DNA from: Syngnathus acus
Taxonomy: Eukaryota > Chordata > Actinopteri > Syngnathiformes > Syngnathidae
NCBI RefSeq assembly: GCF_901709675.1
Contig: NC_051094.1
Location: 16,167,501-16,231,500, forward strand
Length of the DNA stretch: 64,000 bases
Direction of reading: 5' to 3'
Made by a program: the position numbers and the translations under genes. Below the pieces are notes generated by a model. That model saw nothing but the letters and a program-made list of their open reading frames with translations. It did no database searches and was not told the DNA's origin. Of this stretch, positions 11,001 through 26,000 are shown one piece after another; position 1 is the first letter of the stretch, and each line of letters starts with the position of its first letter.

Positions 11001-14000
11001 TGCGATCAACACACCACTTTTCTCCCCAGTGACCGTGTCACATATCCCTCTGCCCAGCAAAGCGGTTCCGCACGACAGCGGTCCACAGCCTTTTTACAAG
11101 TGTATAAAAGTGATCATCACAAAAATCACGGAAAAAATCTTATATAAGCCGCACTAAAATTTTGTCCGAAATTTACGGTAATCAAGACACTACATCAATA
11201 AATAAAATATACATTAAAAAAATGGAACCCTCTTGACTGACCGAAATTAAGCAGTTGTTTTCTTCTTTTTTAATTGCAGCCTTTCCGATTTGATTTTTTT
11301 TTTTTTACTAAATTGCAAAATCAATTTAAATGTAGTTAATTGTTTAGCTCTAAAAGCAAGACATATTGTTGATCAAACTTAAAGTTCTGCCTCAGGTTTC
11401 ATTATGTAAAGCGTGGTAAATATTAGCGATGGGTCGATACCACTTTTTTTATATCCGATACCGATACCAATGATGCAGCCTCGAGAATCGGCCATTGCAG
11501 TACCGAGCCGATTCTTTTTGTCACTCTTAAATTATGTTTGATGTAATTTAAAACACCGCACTCACGACTATTCTACTTCCCCAAAGAAAGGAGGAAAACA
11601 CAAAGAAGTCATGTATTGTGGCATAAGTAAAAGGCAAATTTTTAAGGCCTGACTGACTACCAATGAGTGAGTCAAAACACCAGTGAACAAAGAAAAAAAA
11701 AGACATTATTACGTAATAAAGACCATACACGTATAAACACGCCCCCAACTGCATTCCTGCTGGGTGAGAGACCTGGTCTGTCACAGTATCCTGTATTTTA
11801 CAGGCATTAGGCAATATAATTCAGCTACTTTGTGTCACCAAAGTCTGCTCAAAAGTAATTGGACACCCTGTTAGAGCACTGTCTGCTTTTGCAACAAACC
11901 TTGTGCTCTGCTCATAGAATCCTGTATGAGCCCCCCCCCCCCCCACACACACTACATTCAATGTGACTCCCATCAGAGCGTAGACTGCAACGTCCATATT
12001 GTAAAGCACAGCAGAGGAGGGCCACTTTGACCCCTCCCCATGCCAACTGCGACTGACTAACTGAATGCACATAGCACTTTATTCATGCCTTTTAAATTGC
12101 CTCTCAAGGTCAAATGAAGTGTTTGGAAATTAATTGAAATGACTATCAACGAATGGGTCTATTTTAATAGATTTCCACCACACTAGGTTATAAGGCACAT
12201 GTATGTGAAATCATTCATTCTAATTGTATACGGTATGTTTGATTGTTAGTGTGTTAGTGTGCAGGTGTGAGCTACTTCTTTAGTGTGTGCTGTACTTGTG
12301 ATGATGAACACTGCACATCGCAGTAGCAAATCTCACTTCCTTTTCGTGACATGGGAAGGCACCAATGAAATTAAGAGATACCAATAAACTGGCAGAATGC
12401 CAATTCAACCGTTTAACTAAGTAGTGTGCTATATAATATGAAAAAAGGTACTTTTGGGTATACAGTGATCCCTTGCTACTTCGCGTTTCGTTTATCGCGG
12501 CTTCACTACATCGTGGATTCTTTTTCCTAATTAAAAAAACATTTAGAAGTCAAAATAAAACTTCTAAATTGAGGAAACTTGTCTAACCTTTAGGACAATG
12601 TAGTATTGCTACAGATGTTCGTTTACATTCCTTTAGAAGTCCGTTTTCACGTGTTAGCACGATCGCGAATTAGCATCTTTCCGCTAACTCCGTTAGCCTG
12701 CCCAGTACTTCTTGTTGGTTACCGTACTTCGCGGATTTCACTTATTGTGTTTTTTTTAACCAATTATCCGCGATAAAAGAGGGATTACTGTATAAATCGG
12801 TTTCCTTCTGTGTCCACACACTATCTCCCATGAATTACGACTGTGTGTAGTTCCACCGGCTTAACTTTAGTAAATTGAACCAGAAAATCAATGGATTCCA
12901 TGCAAAATACGATGTAAATTCGTTTTTTTAAATTAAATTATGCGATAAAGTAAGCTATGTGTAAAACGTAGGATCCAATTTTATTGATAACACCCGTTCA
13001 ATAAAATAGCTTTTCACTATTTTCTTGTCATATTCTGAGAGTGCGAACGCAAGATTGAAAAGATGTCAATGAGTCAATGGGTAAATATATGTGCACCTCA
13101 GACTGGAAACACATCAGTAATAAACAGACAACACACACAAGCATCACAACTTCATCCTTTCTGATATACTATTGATCCTGCACAAAGAAATGCACACACA
13201 AGATGCTGCATAATTGCAATATGAATAGCATGTTTTTGTTTTGTGTTTTATTCTTCTGCATTGAGATTAACTTGTTTCTATTGAACAGTGACAATGTTTA
13301 TTTTCCTCTCAATTATGAACGCATTTAGTTGGAAACCTGTCTTTTCTGTCTGATTGTGCTAATTGGCACTTGTGTGACGTGTGAACAGCAAAACACCAGC
13401 AGATGTCACTGCAAGGCTGCAGAACGCTGCAGATCCAGCCAGATCAACACCCACGAATGAGTCTGTCGGACTGCTCTGACCCGCTGCCATTTATCTGTGT
13501 GAGTAGCAGAGGTATGTATAATTTTGAGATGCTTTTGCAATTTCTGAGGTAAATGCAAATAGTAGACTGTAAACTACCAATGTATCAACATCCAGGTCGA
13601 AATATTCCTTGCTTTGGTCTGCAATTGAACCTTGCTCTACCAGCTAAGTCCAGTGATGCTTGAGAGATTTTAATATTGAACGGTTCCTTTTTCACTTCTA
13701 AATAAGTCACATCTAAACTTTAATGTAAATTCATAAATGATTATACAAAGTGGCGCGGTGGTGCCACTATGTATAATAATAACACTTCTGCTTCACAATG
13801 CAGAGATGCCGGGTTCAATTCTGGCTCTGGCCTTCGTGTGTGGAGTTTGCATGTGCTTGTGTAGATTTTTAAAATTGTGACATAACAGTTTTACAGTTGA
13901 AGGGACTGGAATTAAGATGTAAGCATTACACCGGTCCAGTTCAGGTATCTATATGTCTAAAGAAATAATGATACATACGTATATGGGACAACTAATTCAC

Positions 14001-17000
14001 CAATTCAGATCTTGACATGCAAAAAAAGAGCATGTTATTCACAAACACATTGAACTTGCTCATATGCATCCATCCAACATAATAATGCATTGTAACCAAA
14101 CAGGTATGCAATAAAGGGCATAAAATGTCTAATTAGTACATGGTTTAGCTTTATAGTAGTAGGCGGCATGTGTGAGATATCGGGGTACAGAACTGCCTCC
14201 CGTCCCTCTTCAAACCGCCTCTAAGTTCTGTTACACCCCAATTATAGTTCTTTCAGGTGCATGCAACACAGGTTTGACAGGTTTCTCATCTGCACCATGA
14301 TTGGCATGGTAAATGATTTTGATAAGGTTAAACATCTCGTCAAGCATCTTGTCATGTTTACCTGTCCCTACACTTCCACTTGATGTAGCCAGAAATGCAT
14401 CTTTTACACATCATATCAATGCATCAACACCATTTTGTTGTTTATGTTATTGTTGTTTATGTTATTGTTGTTTTGACCCAGAACGCTACCTGAAGATGAA
14501 ACAGATGAGTGAGGCCCAAATCTCTCAACCCACTACCTTTATGAATCATCTGATGAAGCTTTCCAACAACACCCAGGTAGAAAACCCAGACATTTTTATC
14601 CTTCTCATTTTCCTTCCATGACTTTATATGAATTTACTGTTCCTCAGAGTTCCACACTCAATTACAAACCCCGATTCCAATGAAGTTGATTTGCAAATCA
14701 AAGACATGATATTTAATGTTCAAAGAGATAAAAACACTTTGTATCAAGCATTCTCTTATTTTGAATTTGATGCCTGCAATACATTCGAAGAAAGGTAGGA
14801 CAGAAGCAACAAATGAAAAGGAAAGTGAAGGAAAGCTAAAAAAAAAAAAATCATTCCATGATGATCATGATCATTTGGTATAAAGAGTGCAGTCCTGAAA
14901 TGCTTAGTTGTTCACTAGTAAGTGTGGGGTGAGGTTCTCCATTTTGGGAACAGCTACATTTTCAATGTCCAATACATAGTTGGACATTGGAAATGGGCTT
15001 TTTATGTCAGTCATTGTGCTGAGTTGAAAGCCTATCAAGATTTAAAGTAGTGTGAAACATGGATTTCTTGTTGTGCCTGGGTTGAATAAACACTGAGGAC
15101 AAACAACTTTTATTTTGTCAGATTAATGTACATTCCTATAGTTTCTTGCCTGTAGCAATATTTTATTTATTCTAGTTCTTGTTATATGTACAGTAATAGC
15201 CTATACTATACTATTACTTGTACTTTTGTTTTTTCTAGTATGTCTATAAAGGATACACACAAATGAATTATCACAAACTAATATTTTCTTGTATATATTA
15301 ACATCATGTGTCAATAGAACTTGAAACTTCTAGGGGGGGGGAAACATTTCATATAATCTAATACAGTGGTACCTCTACTTACAAACACTGATACTTACGA
15401 ACCTTTCGAGATACGAACTGGAGTCTCGCGATTCTTTTGCTTCTACATACAAACCAATTTTCGACTTCCGAACCGACGCCACAGTCACACCAACCGGCTT
15501 GTCTCCTTTGCTCTGCCATTCCCTGTTCGTCTCGGCTTGTTAGCAGTGTATAATACAAGTACAGTATGTTATTATGTATTATGTAGTATGAGATTTCCCA
15601 GACCTTACTTTGAAGTGTTGTTATTGAACGTGATCTGAAAAAAACCAACAGGGCTCTCTCGTCTCTCAGGCAGTACTGGGACAACAGTCATCAGGGCTGA
15701 ACAGCTTGGCCGAAGCTTCCGCCCTCCTGGATGTGTCCGTCCAGGCTCTGCAGAACACAAGGCAGGAGGGACTTCAGCCAACAGACATGGTTTCCCTCAT
15801 CCAGTTGCTGTCTCTGGCTGCTGATGTCCCCCCACAGCTTTCCGATTCCACCAACCACACCAAGGCGAGCGTTCAGGAACTAAGTCAGCACTTCATCAGT
15901 GTCGCCGACAGCATCATCAGCCAGGACAATGCCTTCAAGTGGCAGGCCATCAAAGAGGTAGCACGCACTGCTTTGCGCCTTCTTATCGCCTCCTTGCCTT
16001 GTTGCACTTTTGGCTCTGCTTTGAAGCTTTTTAAGTGGTGATTTACCGGTCATCTGGTCAAATACATGTGTAGAAAACAAACTCCACACAACCTTACAAT
16101 CGGTAAAAAAACAAACAAAACACCGTTATATGTGGGCTTGCAACAGCCGCATATTGTACATTTTATTTCCGCACTGCTCGTTACGATATTACTGTACACT
16201 CAAATAGTCCTCATGAACTCAAACACCATCAATCTTATAGTCATGGGTATAAGCCTTATACGTAAGTAAATCAACATTTTTATATTAATTTGAAGGCTCA
16301 CTCATCTATGAAAGGTTTTTGCATGCATTACTTGAAGCATGGAGATCCATCCATCCATCCATTTTCTGAACCGCTTAGTCCCCACGGGGGTCGCGGGAGT
16401 GCTGGAGCCTATCCCAGCCGTCAACGGGCAGTAGGCGGGGGACACCCTGAACCGGTTGCCAGCCGATCGCAGGGCACACAGAGACAAACAACCATTTGCA
16501 CTCGCACTCACACCTAGGGACAATTTGGAGTCTTCAATCAGCCTACCAAGCATGTTTTTGGGATGTGGGAGGAAACCGGAGTGCCCGGAGAAAACCCACG
16601 CGGGCCCGGGGAGAACATGCAAACTCCACACAGGGAGGGCCGGAGGTGGAATCGAACCCGCACCCTCCTAACTGTGAGGCGGACGTGCTACCCAGTGCGC
16701 CACCGAGCCGCCAAGCATGGAGATACGTATATTAATTTTGAAAATAATATAGTTAATTCGGGTTTTTTTGTGAGTTTCACAGTGGACTAATGGTTAATGT
16801 GTCTGTCTCACAATCAACATGTTCTACGGCGGGGATCCTCACTTAAAACACAGTGGTTGAAAGTGATTTCTCAGGGCAAACGTCTGAACCTCAAAATGTT
16901 CTGTAGCCGATAATATCAAAATGGCACATATTGTTTTCTATATTTGTTGTTTTGCAAATGTGATGTTAGATTTGTCACGCAAAAATAGAACCTGTCTGCA

Positions 17001-20000
17001 GCAAAAATGAATTAATTTTGATCCTGCCAAAGGACAACAATACAAGAAACTGAATAAGTTTGTTCCCCAAACAGGGAAACGCAATATCTAAACCCTTAAA
17101 ACAATTCACATCTGAATACAAAGAACACCAACACTTAAGTAACTTAAGTAACCCACTAAAAAGACACAAAAATATCTGGCTTGGAATTGGATACGGATTG
17201 TATTTTGATGCCTGCAACACACAAAAAAAAAACAAAGGCTGGTAAACAGTTCAAGGTAAAACTGCACCGTTACCTGCAACTCAAAAAAATATAGGCTGGT
17301 AAACAATTCAAGGTATTACAGCACTGTTATCACAGACATACATTTCAAGTAACACTGAGCAGGCAAATTAAGAAATCAGAACAAGTACGTGCACAGCAAA
17401 AGTAAAAAGAATGATTGGTTTACCATTGAGGAATCTCCCAGCTCTATTGGCAGATTCCTTTTTATGATCCAAATCTTTTTTTAACATTTATTTACCCAGG
17501 AAAACAATTAAGAACAAGTTCTTATTTACAACTGCGGCCTGAACTGCGACAAAAATGTCTCCTCATTTTTGCTTATGCTGTCCCCAAATGACAGTAACAA
17601 TGGCAAACATTCAGTGTCTATTTTGTGGCTGTCAGTTCAATAGTTTTCCTGTACTGGGCTCTCATTTCCGTTTGCTCGCAAGTTCAGTGGACACGTTTAG
17701 TCAAAGCTTGCGTTTCTTTTGGAAGTGCTTCTCTAATGTTTTGCTTTTTATCTAAGTCAAAATGTGAGGCACTTGCTTCTAGAAAATGGAAAAGTCTGTT
17801 ACAGGTCTGTCCTTTATTAATAACCTTATAGTCTTAGTAAACTTTCCTAACTTTTGACAAAGCCATGTCTTCCATTCTGCAAAATTATTCCTTGTAAACA
17901 AATGGCTTTATCGGCTCATTATGGTCACAATACTAAATGTACTACTGTGACAGTGGCGTATGTGAGGAAAAAAACAGCAGCTTGACAATGCACATAGTAA
18001 TTCAATTCCATACGTCCACATTAGACCTTGACTTGGTCCAAACCCAGACTGCAATCTGATATCTGCACATATCTGATATACAGCTTCCACATCAAATCAA
18101 ATCAAATAAAAAGATCAAATCAAATCAATCTTTATTTTCCAAGTTTGAGCATGCCAAACAAGGAATTTGACTCCGGTACATCTCGGCCTCAGTACAACAT
18201 TTAGGTAGCTAACAACATTCAGGACATGTGCAAAAATCGACAATTCTTCTCAAACATCCCCTGATCCTAAACTCCCAGGAGGGCAAGGAAAAACTCAAAA
18301 CTCCTACTAGGGGAAATGAGAAACCTTGAGAAGAGACCACAGATTGGAAGATCCCTCTTCCAGGATGACCAGGCTGCAATGGATGCAGAGAGGACACATA
18401 GTACACATAATATGGACAATCCAAAATCACAAAACATGTTTCTTAATTGAACACTCTAAAATGACCATAGCTGTGATTGTGAGTGTGAATATTTTTTTTT
18501 TGTAGATATGCTTCTGTGTCTTTGGGTTGAGAAGACGAGTTCATCCTAGCCAGGTCATCAGTCAGATACAGAGCAGATCTACACAACGCAAACAATCATT
18601 CACAATCACATTCACAGTTCAGGATGAAAAACCCTGTTGCCCAAAGCCAGCTGAGATAAGCTACTGTATTTATAATTTATCTTCTCAAAGCATAACCAGA
18701 CTTTGAAATACAACAAAATGTCAACCACACAATTACAGTCACTTTAGTTACTCAAGTAACTGTAATTGTATGGTTTGGTAGGCGATCAAAAGCTTGAGCG
18801 GATTCCCGCTTCTTATCACTAGAGGGCAATGTGTTTTTATTCATAAATGGATTTACTGGTGATTATCAGGGACAAGTGAACACCGCCATCATTTGCATTA
18901 TCAAGCTGCTTATTTCTGGATCAAAACATATTCTGGCTCAAATATTTTCACACTTTTAGGATTTCTCTACATGAAACCTACAAACTAAGATTACATTAAA
19001 AAAACGGCACAGAAACTCACATTCACACAGATTGATAGAATAAATAAAGAAACAACTGTGCTTTTTTTCCACAGCATTTTTCAGTGTAGTGAAAAGCGTT
19101 ATATGATTCTTATCTATTTTCTATCCACATTTTCAACACAACTTGTCCTCCTTAGTGTTGCCAGTACCAGGAGTCTGTTTCAGTAACTTTGGGCGAGATG
19201 CACGGTAGACTGGTTGGCACTAAGCCACAGATTCGCAGGGCACATACAAACTATTCACACTCATATTCACACTTACGGGAAGTTTAACATCTTCAATTCA
19301 CCCAAACATGCATGAAGTGGGAGGAGGAAGTTAGGAGCAAAAAATCTTTACACAGGGAGAACATGCAAACTCCGTACTAAGATGCTTAATCGAAGATTTA
19401 AACGCCGATAACCTGTAAGGCCCACATGCTTCCCAATATTCTGTTCAGCCTGTGATTAATATTAATAATAATAATAATTGCCCTTGGCATGCAGTTCAGG
19501 GTGTAGTCTGCCTTTTGCTCGATGTCAGGTGGGATAGGTCCCAGCACCCCCCCTGAACAGGATAAGCAGTAATGAAAATGGATGAATTGCTAATAATAAT
19601 AATAATTCCGTGATGTGCGCAGGGGTGTCAAACTCACTTTTGTCACGGGCCGCATTGTAGTCATAGTTTCCCTCGGAGGGCCATTATGATATCATGATGT
19701 TATTATGTCAATGCCTTATATTGTATACTGTATAGGCTGAATAACTAGTTTTGAAATCAGAGACTAGTAAAAACTGTTTAAATATTTTAAAAAGATGAAT
19801 GCTAATAAACATTTCTAGCATTTGTTCTATTTTTTTAAAGTGAAGACAATTTGTAATTTTAGTGTTGACATGAAGTCGATGCACAATTTGTCTTCACGGG
19901 CCACATAAAATAATTTGGTGCGCCGTATCTGGACCCCGGGCCTTGAGTTTGACACCTATGTGCTCGTGGATCCATAAGGAGGCAACCCATGGCAAGTGTG

Positions 20001-23000
20001 TTCATATTCGCACTTGCCTCCCTTCCCCCAGGCCTCTCAACACTCCAAGGCCATCTCAGCCCAGATTCAATAGATGAGCATCTCTTTGACAAACTGTTTC
20101 CATGCTGTAACCGCCTCCTTGCCACACTGCCCCTAGCTGTATCCAAGGTTCAGCTCTCCTGATCATTGTGTTAAGAATGAGTGGTTTCAAAACTGACAAT
20201 GTAAAAATGTACGATTACCCCTGCATTAGAGGCTTATCCATTGGACTCTGTGAGTGTTATTCAGCCAAACTGTACTTAGAGTCTGAGATGAGAAAATTTT
20301 CGGTTGCGATGGAGTACGAGGTTAAAAATACTGTTAAATACTTCTTAATTAATAAATAATGGCCTTTGAATATTAATTAAAGAGACACTTCACGAGGCTG
20401 AACGTGGGCACTTATATGATAGGGCTGTCTGTAAAAATGATGTCACCACTAAAAATCATGCCACTAAAAGAATCTGTGGTAATTTAAGGGCTTTTTGGGG
20501 ATGAGATTTATGACACACCTCCCATATTTGGAGCTGGCTTTCTGTTTTTTTTTCCCTCTGACCCTATGTCACTGGAGGCAGGTAGGCGAGCATTGCAATG
20601 CGTATTGTTTCCTGGCTTGGTATGTCACGTTTTATTGTCACCTAGTGTCTGAAAAGGTGATTAATTACCACCAAAATTCATATGCACCTTCCAACACTTC
20701 AACGTGTGGAAATATAAACGCGTTCTATACAATATTCCGGATTTACTTAACGTCAACTGCTATGAGTAAAACCGACTATCACCTCCACAGAATAAAGACT
20801 ATTGTGCTGATTTTTTTATAGGTTGAGGTGGAGATCAGAAGGAATGTGCATATACATTTTGGTGGTGTTAATCATCAGCCCAAAAAGCTCTGTGCAATGA
20901 TTTTGAATTGATAAATCAGTCCCTACTGTGACTCCCACCGAGACATGAATGGAGGGGACGAGGGCATGGCCATATTCCAAATTAAAAGTGGCCGTTTTTC
21001 AAGGCATTACTAGTTGTGTTGTTTCTCCAACATGAATGGATTAAATAGAAAATGGAAACAATTTTCATTTCCCTGATTGAAAAATACATAAACTGACCGT
21101 CACTTTAATGATCAAATTTGATGCTGGAAGCTGTTTTAAGATGATATCAACTCCATATTGTGTTCCATTATTAGTTGATATAATGGTCTGATGCCACAAT
21201 ATTCTGTGTAACTGCATGCTTTCATACAGCTCTACAGCTGAGCTTAGTATAATGTAGAAGACAGGGTGATTGGTAATGTGGCAGTGTTGCATGTGTTCCA
21301 GGTGGTGAATGGTCCCATGGATGTGGTGAAGAGTATTGACCGGATGGTGGCCAGCTTAAGCCCCGGGTTGATGGCAGAGAGAGATCACCTGACATTTCAT
21401 AGCCCCAACATCAGTGAGTGTCACACGATGGCGATAGGGGACTCAAGCAACGCAACTTAAATAGTTTCTGGTGGTGGGGTGGGTGGGGCTAACCATAGCC
21501 CTGCCAGAAATCGGTGTAGTTAAGCCCACCGATGTCCTCTCACACATTTTCAGGAACCCGTTTTTTTTCTTTTCTTTTTTTTTTCCCAGGCGTAGCAAAA
21601 GCGCTGGTACTCTGTACTTAAGCAGAAGTACAGAGACAGGTGAAAGTAGACGTACTGATCCCAAAAAATATTTCAAACTCCTGTGAGTAGAAAAGTAGAG
21701 AATCTAAAATGTACTTAAGTTTTAAAGTAAACACAACCTTCTCTGCCTGCAAAAAACGTTATCAATTTACATAGTGCCTATATTGTTGACTAGCACAATG
21801 TATGTGGTTTAAATGACAATTTAGCTGATGATGATTGAGTAATTATAGCACAAATACTTTTAAAATATATTTCTTCAGACGAGACAGATTTTTTTCATAC
21901 TCAAAGCCCGTGTTTTTCAGGATGGCACAAGATGCAACACCATGGATGGGAAATATCTTGTCTCTCTGGATTAGTTGCCATTAGTAATGGTACATGTCAG
22001 TGCTGTCCACCTCAATATCTCAAGAGTTCAATCTGTTTTTACGTCTCTCGCTTCACATCATTTTTACATTGCGTCAGCCTTTGCAGAGATTGAAAACCAC
22101 AACACACCTGTTTTAACAAAAAAGAAGATATTTGTTTTTTTGTCTTTCAATGTATTCACTAAGTCAATTGAGAACACTTTCTCATTTCCAATGACTACTT
22201 GGAGGCAAGGTGCGTGAAGTGTTTTGCTCAAGACATACAACATGTGAATCGGACAGAGCTAGGTTCGAATCGCTTCTGAACGACCCTCTCTACTGCCTGA
22301 GCCACAGCCGCCTCAGTTCATTATTCACACATTCAAGTAAAAAGTCTTATAAAAATAAAACTGCAGTACAGATATCCGAAAAATCTACTTCAGCACATGT
22401 CCCACCTGAGATCTGCTTTCAACCTCTCCTGATATTTACAGAATTAGCAGTGCAGCAGCAGCAGCTTCATGAGTCATCCAAAGGAACGAGTTTCTGCGGC
22501 CCTGAGAATGAGAAACATTCCAACTCCGACTGTATTACAGTTCCACATCAAAAAGTCCAGGATCTCCTTAACAAAGGTAGACTGAACCCTCCAATAGCCA
22601 ATCGTTTTCTTTCGCTTTACATTCACTCAAGCCAACTGCATATTCGGATTTACTATGCAGTCACATCATTTTGTTTGCAACTGAGACATTCCGCTGTACA
22701 GGTGAATGCATCCACTATGAACATATGTGAGAATGTGTAGTCTGCATTCATGTTTTCTCCATCTAAGATTGGGCAATAAAATGCAGATGGGTTTTGCAAC
22801 AAATATTTGTCTAAATAATAAATAATGCTGAAGTAATACTTTATTGGATTGTTTCATTTATTGTTGTGGTGAAATCCAGGGATATCTTTTTATTCTGTTA
22901 CTGTGCTTAATGGACAGGATTCCATAAACTCACCCTGGTCAACACTTGGTATGGTTCTCTGCGGCCTCTTTTCAACCCTGAAGGAAACATCAGCATGGTT

Positions 23001-26000
23001 CCGACTGTCACGGATGGCAGCCAAAGGTATCCTACAAGAATACATATAGTAGTTAATTTCTTTTTTTTTCTTTCTTCATCCTCTTGTGGGCCATAATCAT
23101 TGCATTGTACTTTCAGTTTGATGATACACTTAAACAGATTTCTATCCCCACATGAGCAAGACTTTGAAAGAAGGAATTGCATATTTTATACTTCATTCGT
23201 ATATTACATTAGATTTTTACTCGGCAATAATTTAATGTATTTGTAGGTGTAAGCATTGTCACAGTATTACGAGTCATGAAATAAATGTTTGCGCTTTAGG
23301 TATTTGGGTACGATCATGGGCTCCTCTGTCATATCCACCACAGTCCTGGGAGACAACCAGCACGTCAGCACAGCAGTCCACTTTCAACTCCGTCACAAAG
23401 TGCAAGTGAGGACATTGGAGTACAGTGTTCACAATTCTTTTTTTAATGATAACATATCTCATATTCGGTCTATGTATCTAATAGAATTCTGCTGGTGCTG
23501 TATATGATCCAGTGTGTGCTTTCTGGGATTTTAATCTCACGTAAGTACACTTTGGAACAAAGTCATTTGGAATTTTGGATAGCTTTCCAATACCAAAGCT
23601 ATCTCACTGTAAGATCAGAACAATGACAATGCCTCTAACTATTCAAGATATTGGAAAATGTCCATTCTTCCCATTCCTGTATGTGTTAAGATAAATTCGT
23701 ATCTGTCTCTATTTAGTCCAGAGGCTGGTGGGTGGTGGAATACCAAAGGATGTGAGGTCGTTTCCAAACAGTATGGCTACACTGTGTGCTACTGCAATCA
23801 CACCACCAATTTTGCATTGCTACTACAGGTCTATGAAGCCCAGGTAACCTTCACTGTGTTTATTCAGGATTTTTTTTTCATCTGCGTTGGCTTCTATTTT
23901 CAGCTCATAGATTTACGTACTATATGTGGGGGATGCGTGTGTGCGTGTGTGTGCGTTTTAGCCAAGCCCAGAAAACAAAAAAGCTTTGCAAGTACTGACG
24001 TTCATTGGCTGTGGAGTGTCTCTGTGTGGCCTCCTCTTCACCTTCATCCTCTTCATTGCTGTAGGGTGAGTCACAAATATCACAGAGCACACCTTTTAAA
24101 GAGCAGAGGTTGAAAAGCATTTCAAAAAACCTCACCGGATTCACATCTGAAAAAAAATCAGGCAGGTTTGTTGAAGAGCTTCTGAGAATTTCTTTTTTAA
24201 ATACTCAACAATCCCAATGAATCTTAGATCAATCAATTAGATCTTTGACAACAATGTAATATTGTACTTACAGTCTCAAAATGATATTCATTTTCCTTCA
24301 TCATATTTGTGTTTGCCTTTATATAGGGTTCCGAAATCAGATCGCACCACTGTCCATAAGAACCTGATTGTTGCTCTCAGCATTGCTGAGTTGCTGTTAA
24401 TGTGCAGTGACTGGGCGTCTGCCAATGAGGTGAGAATGCGTCATGATTTTGTCACAGAATGCAGTGCAAGTTGCACGAGGTTGACAACAATTGAAGAATA
24501 CTTTGGGTTTTTTTAAAAAAAAAAAACAATTCACCATGCACAAAGTATAAAAAGATGGAAATCAGAATGTCATACAAATCAGTTTAAATGGGTGAACTAA
24601 GTACCGTATTTTCCGGACTATAAGGCGCACCTAAAAACCTAAAATTATCTCAAAAGCCGACAGTGCGCCTTATAGTCCGGTGCGCCTTATATATGGACCA
24701 AATTCCTAAATTTAAACTGGCCCGAAGCATTATGTCATGAAATCAATCATAAGTAAATGAATCATGAATCAAAAAGACTATGGATCATTATTTTGTGATT
24801 TGTTGCGTCTGAAGTTGAAATAAAAAAGATAAAATGGAGAATGATTTGATTTGGATTAAAAATCTGACATGATGCATTAATGGTGCGCCTTATAGTCCGG
24901 TGCGCCTTATATAAGGACAAAGTTTTAAAATGGGCCATTCATTGAAGGTGCGCCTTATAGTCCGGTGCGCCTTATAGTCCGGAAAATACGGTAGTCTGTC
25001 TGGTCACACAGATGACATGATTGGGTAGAACACAAGATAAAACAAATGACTGGAGTGAATAGAGAATTAAATTTACAAACACAAGAGTTTGAACCTAGAA
25101 CTAAAAGTAGCCAAAACAATCACGTGATCAACACATTTCTTGTTATTTTGTGAGGGTCTGAGAAAATGACAAAACACTCCAATTCTGATCGGAGACATGC
25201 TAATAATACTGCTGTTTTTAAAAGGTAATTTAAATGAGATATTTTGCAATTGGTTCACAATTTACAACACTATCATGTCTGTGAAAATGTTAAAATATTA
25301 AATATAGTTTTTAAGAATCAGCTGCTTTATGTCCACATTTTAAGCCCATCTGAAATGTACCTGTTTTGAGGAGGCAGTCCTGTCTTCAGACAGTAAGCCA
25401 TTGCTCAGCATCTCCTCTGTTGCATGGCGAATGTCAAGTATGGCTTGTGTTACCATGGAAACAGGAGCAAGCGTTTGTGACAAGGCAAAAGTGTTAAAAA
25501 AAAAAAGTGAGCGCCGATAAAAGCAATGGTCGTTTTTTATTCTTTATTTGTGACTATTACTCAACTACAATACTACATTGAAAATGAAATATTGGACCCA
25601 CATATCTGTTTGAAAAAGATTTTACATTACTAATATGTTCAGTCGTTTTGTAAAATGACAACAAGAAACTCATTGTATCGCTCCACTATAGAACTGAACC
25701 ACAATACACTAAAATTCTATTTGATCAAATTGAATCACTTTAAAATGAACCATCTTTGAATCTCATATTTTATGGGAAAGAAGGTTACAGAATGCTTTTA
25801 ACACACAGTAGCACCTCAGTTAAACATGAAAAAACAGTGGAAGCATTGATTGAAAAAAGATTTGCAGCCCTTTGTGCGGTTGAAGATGTGTGGTCCGATC
25901 ACTCTATGAAGATTTCTGACAGTTAAGTTGTGCTTGTGCACACTTCAGCTAAGGTCTCGCCTTCTAGCCTAAGTGTTACAGTGTGGGTCAATTGATCATG

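Larger units (their letters stand above)
9302..13388 (+). other. adgrd2 intron 4
   Basis: The intron holds an ATCC microsatellite with a SINE fragment (10052-10188), a pogo-like element (10232-11180), a piece of a 'cgataccgatacc' repeat (about 11426-11520) and a Tigger-like element (12461-12792). No further exon was seen. Confidence 0.7.
15958..21301 (+). other. adgrd2 intron 7
   Basis: A 5.3-kb intron holding a full SINE (16347-16712), relatives of the 14663 repeat (about 16980-17420), a CCAGGAAAACAATTAAGAAC dispersed repeat (17490-17550), a repeat at 18110-18430, an old SINE (about 19200-19575) and a hAT-like MITE (19620-19960). No exon was seen. Confidence 0.6.

Noticed and set aside
13499-13504. 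Donor GTGAGT right after PFIC as the end of exon 5
   Set aside because: It would give phase 0, whereas exon 6 needs one base from upstream. The next donor GTATGT at 13512 fits.
16347-16712. tRNA gene, from the B-box-like GGTTCGATTCC
   Set aside because: The head belongs to a SINE with a 12-bp target duplication and does not fold as a full tRNA.
22210-22740. 176-codon open frame
   Set aside because: Only 22442-22576 is a real exon of adgrd2. The flanks have splice signals at these limits and no family resemblance.
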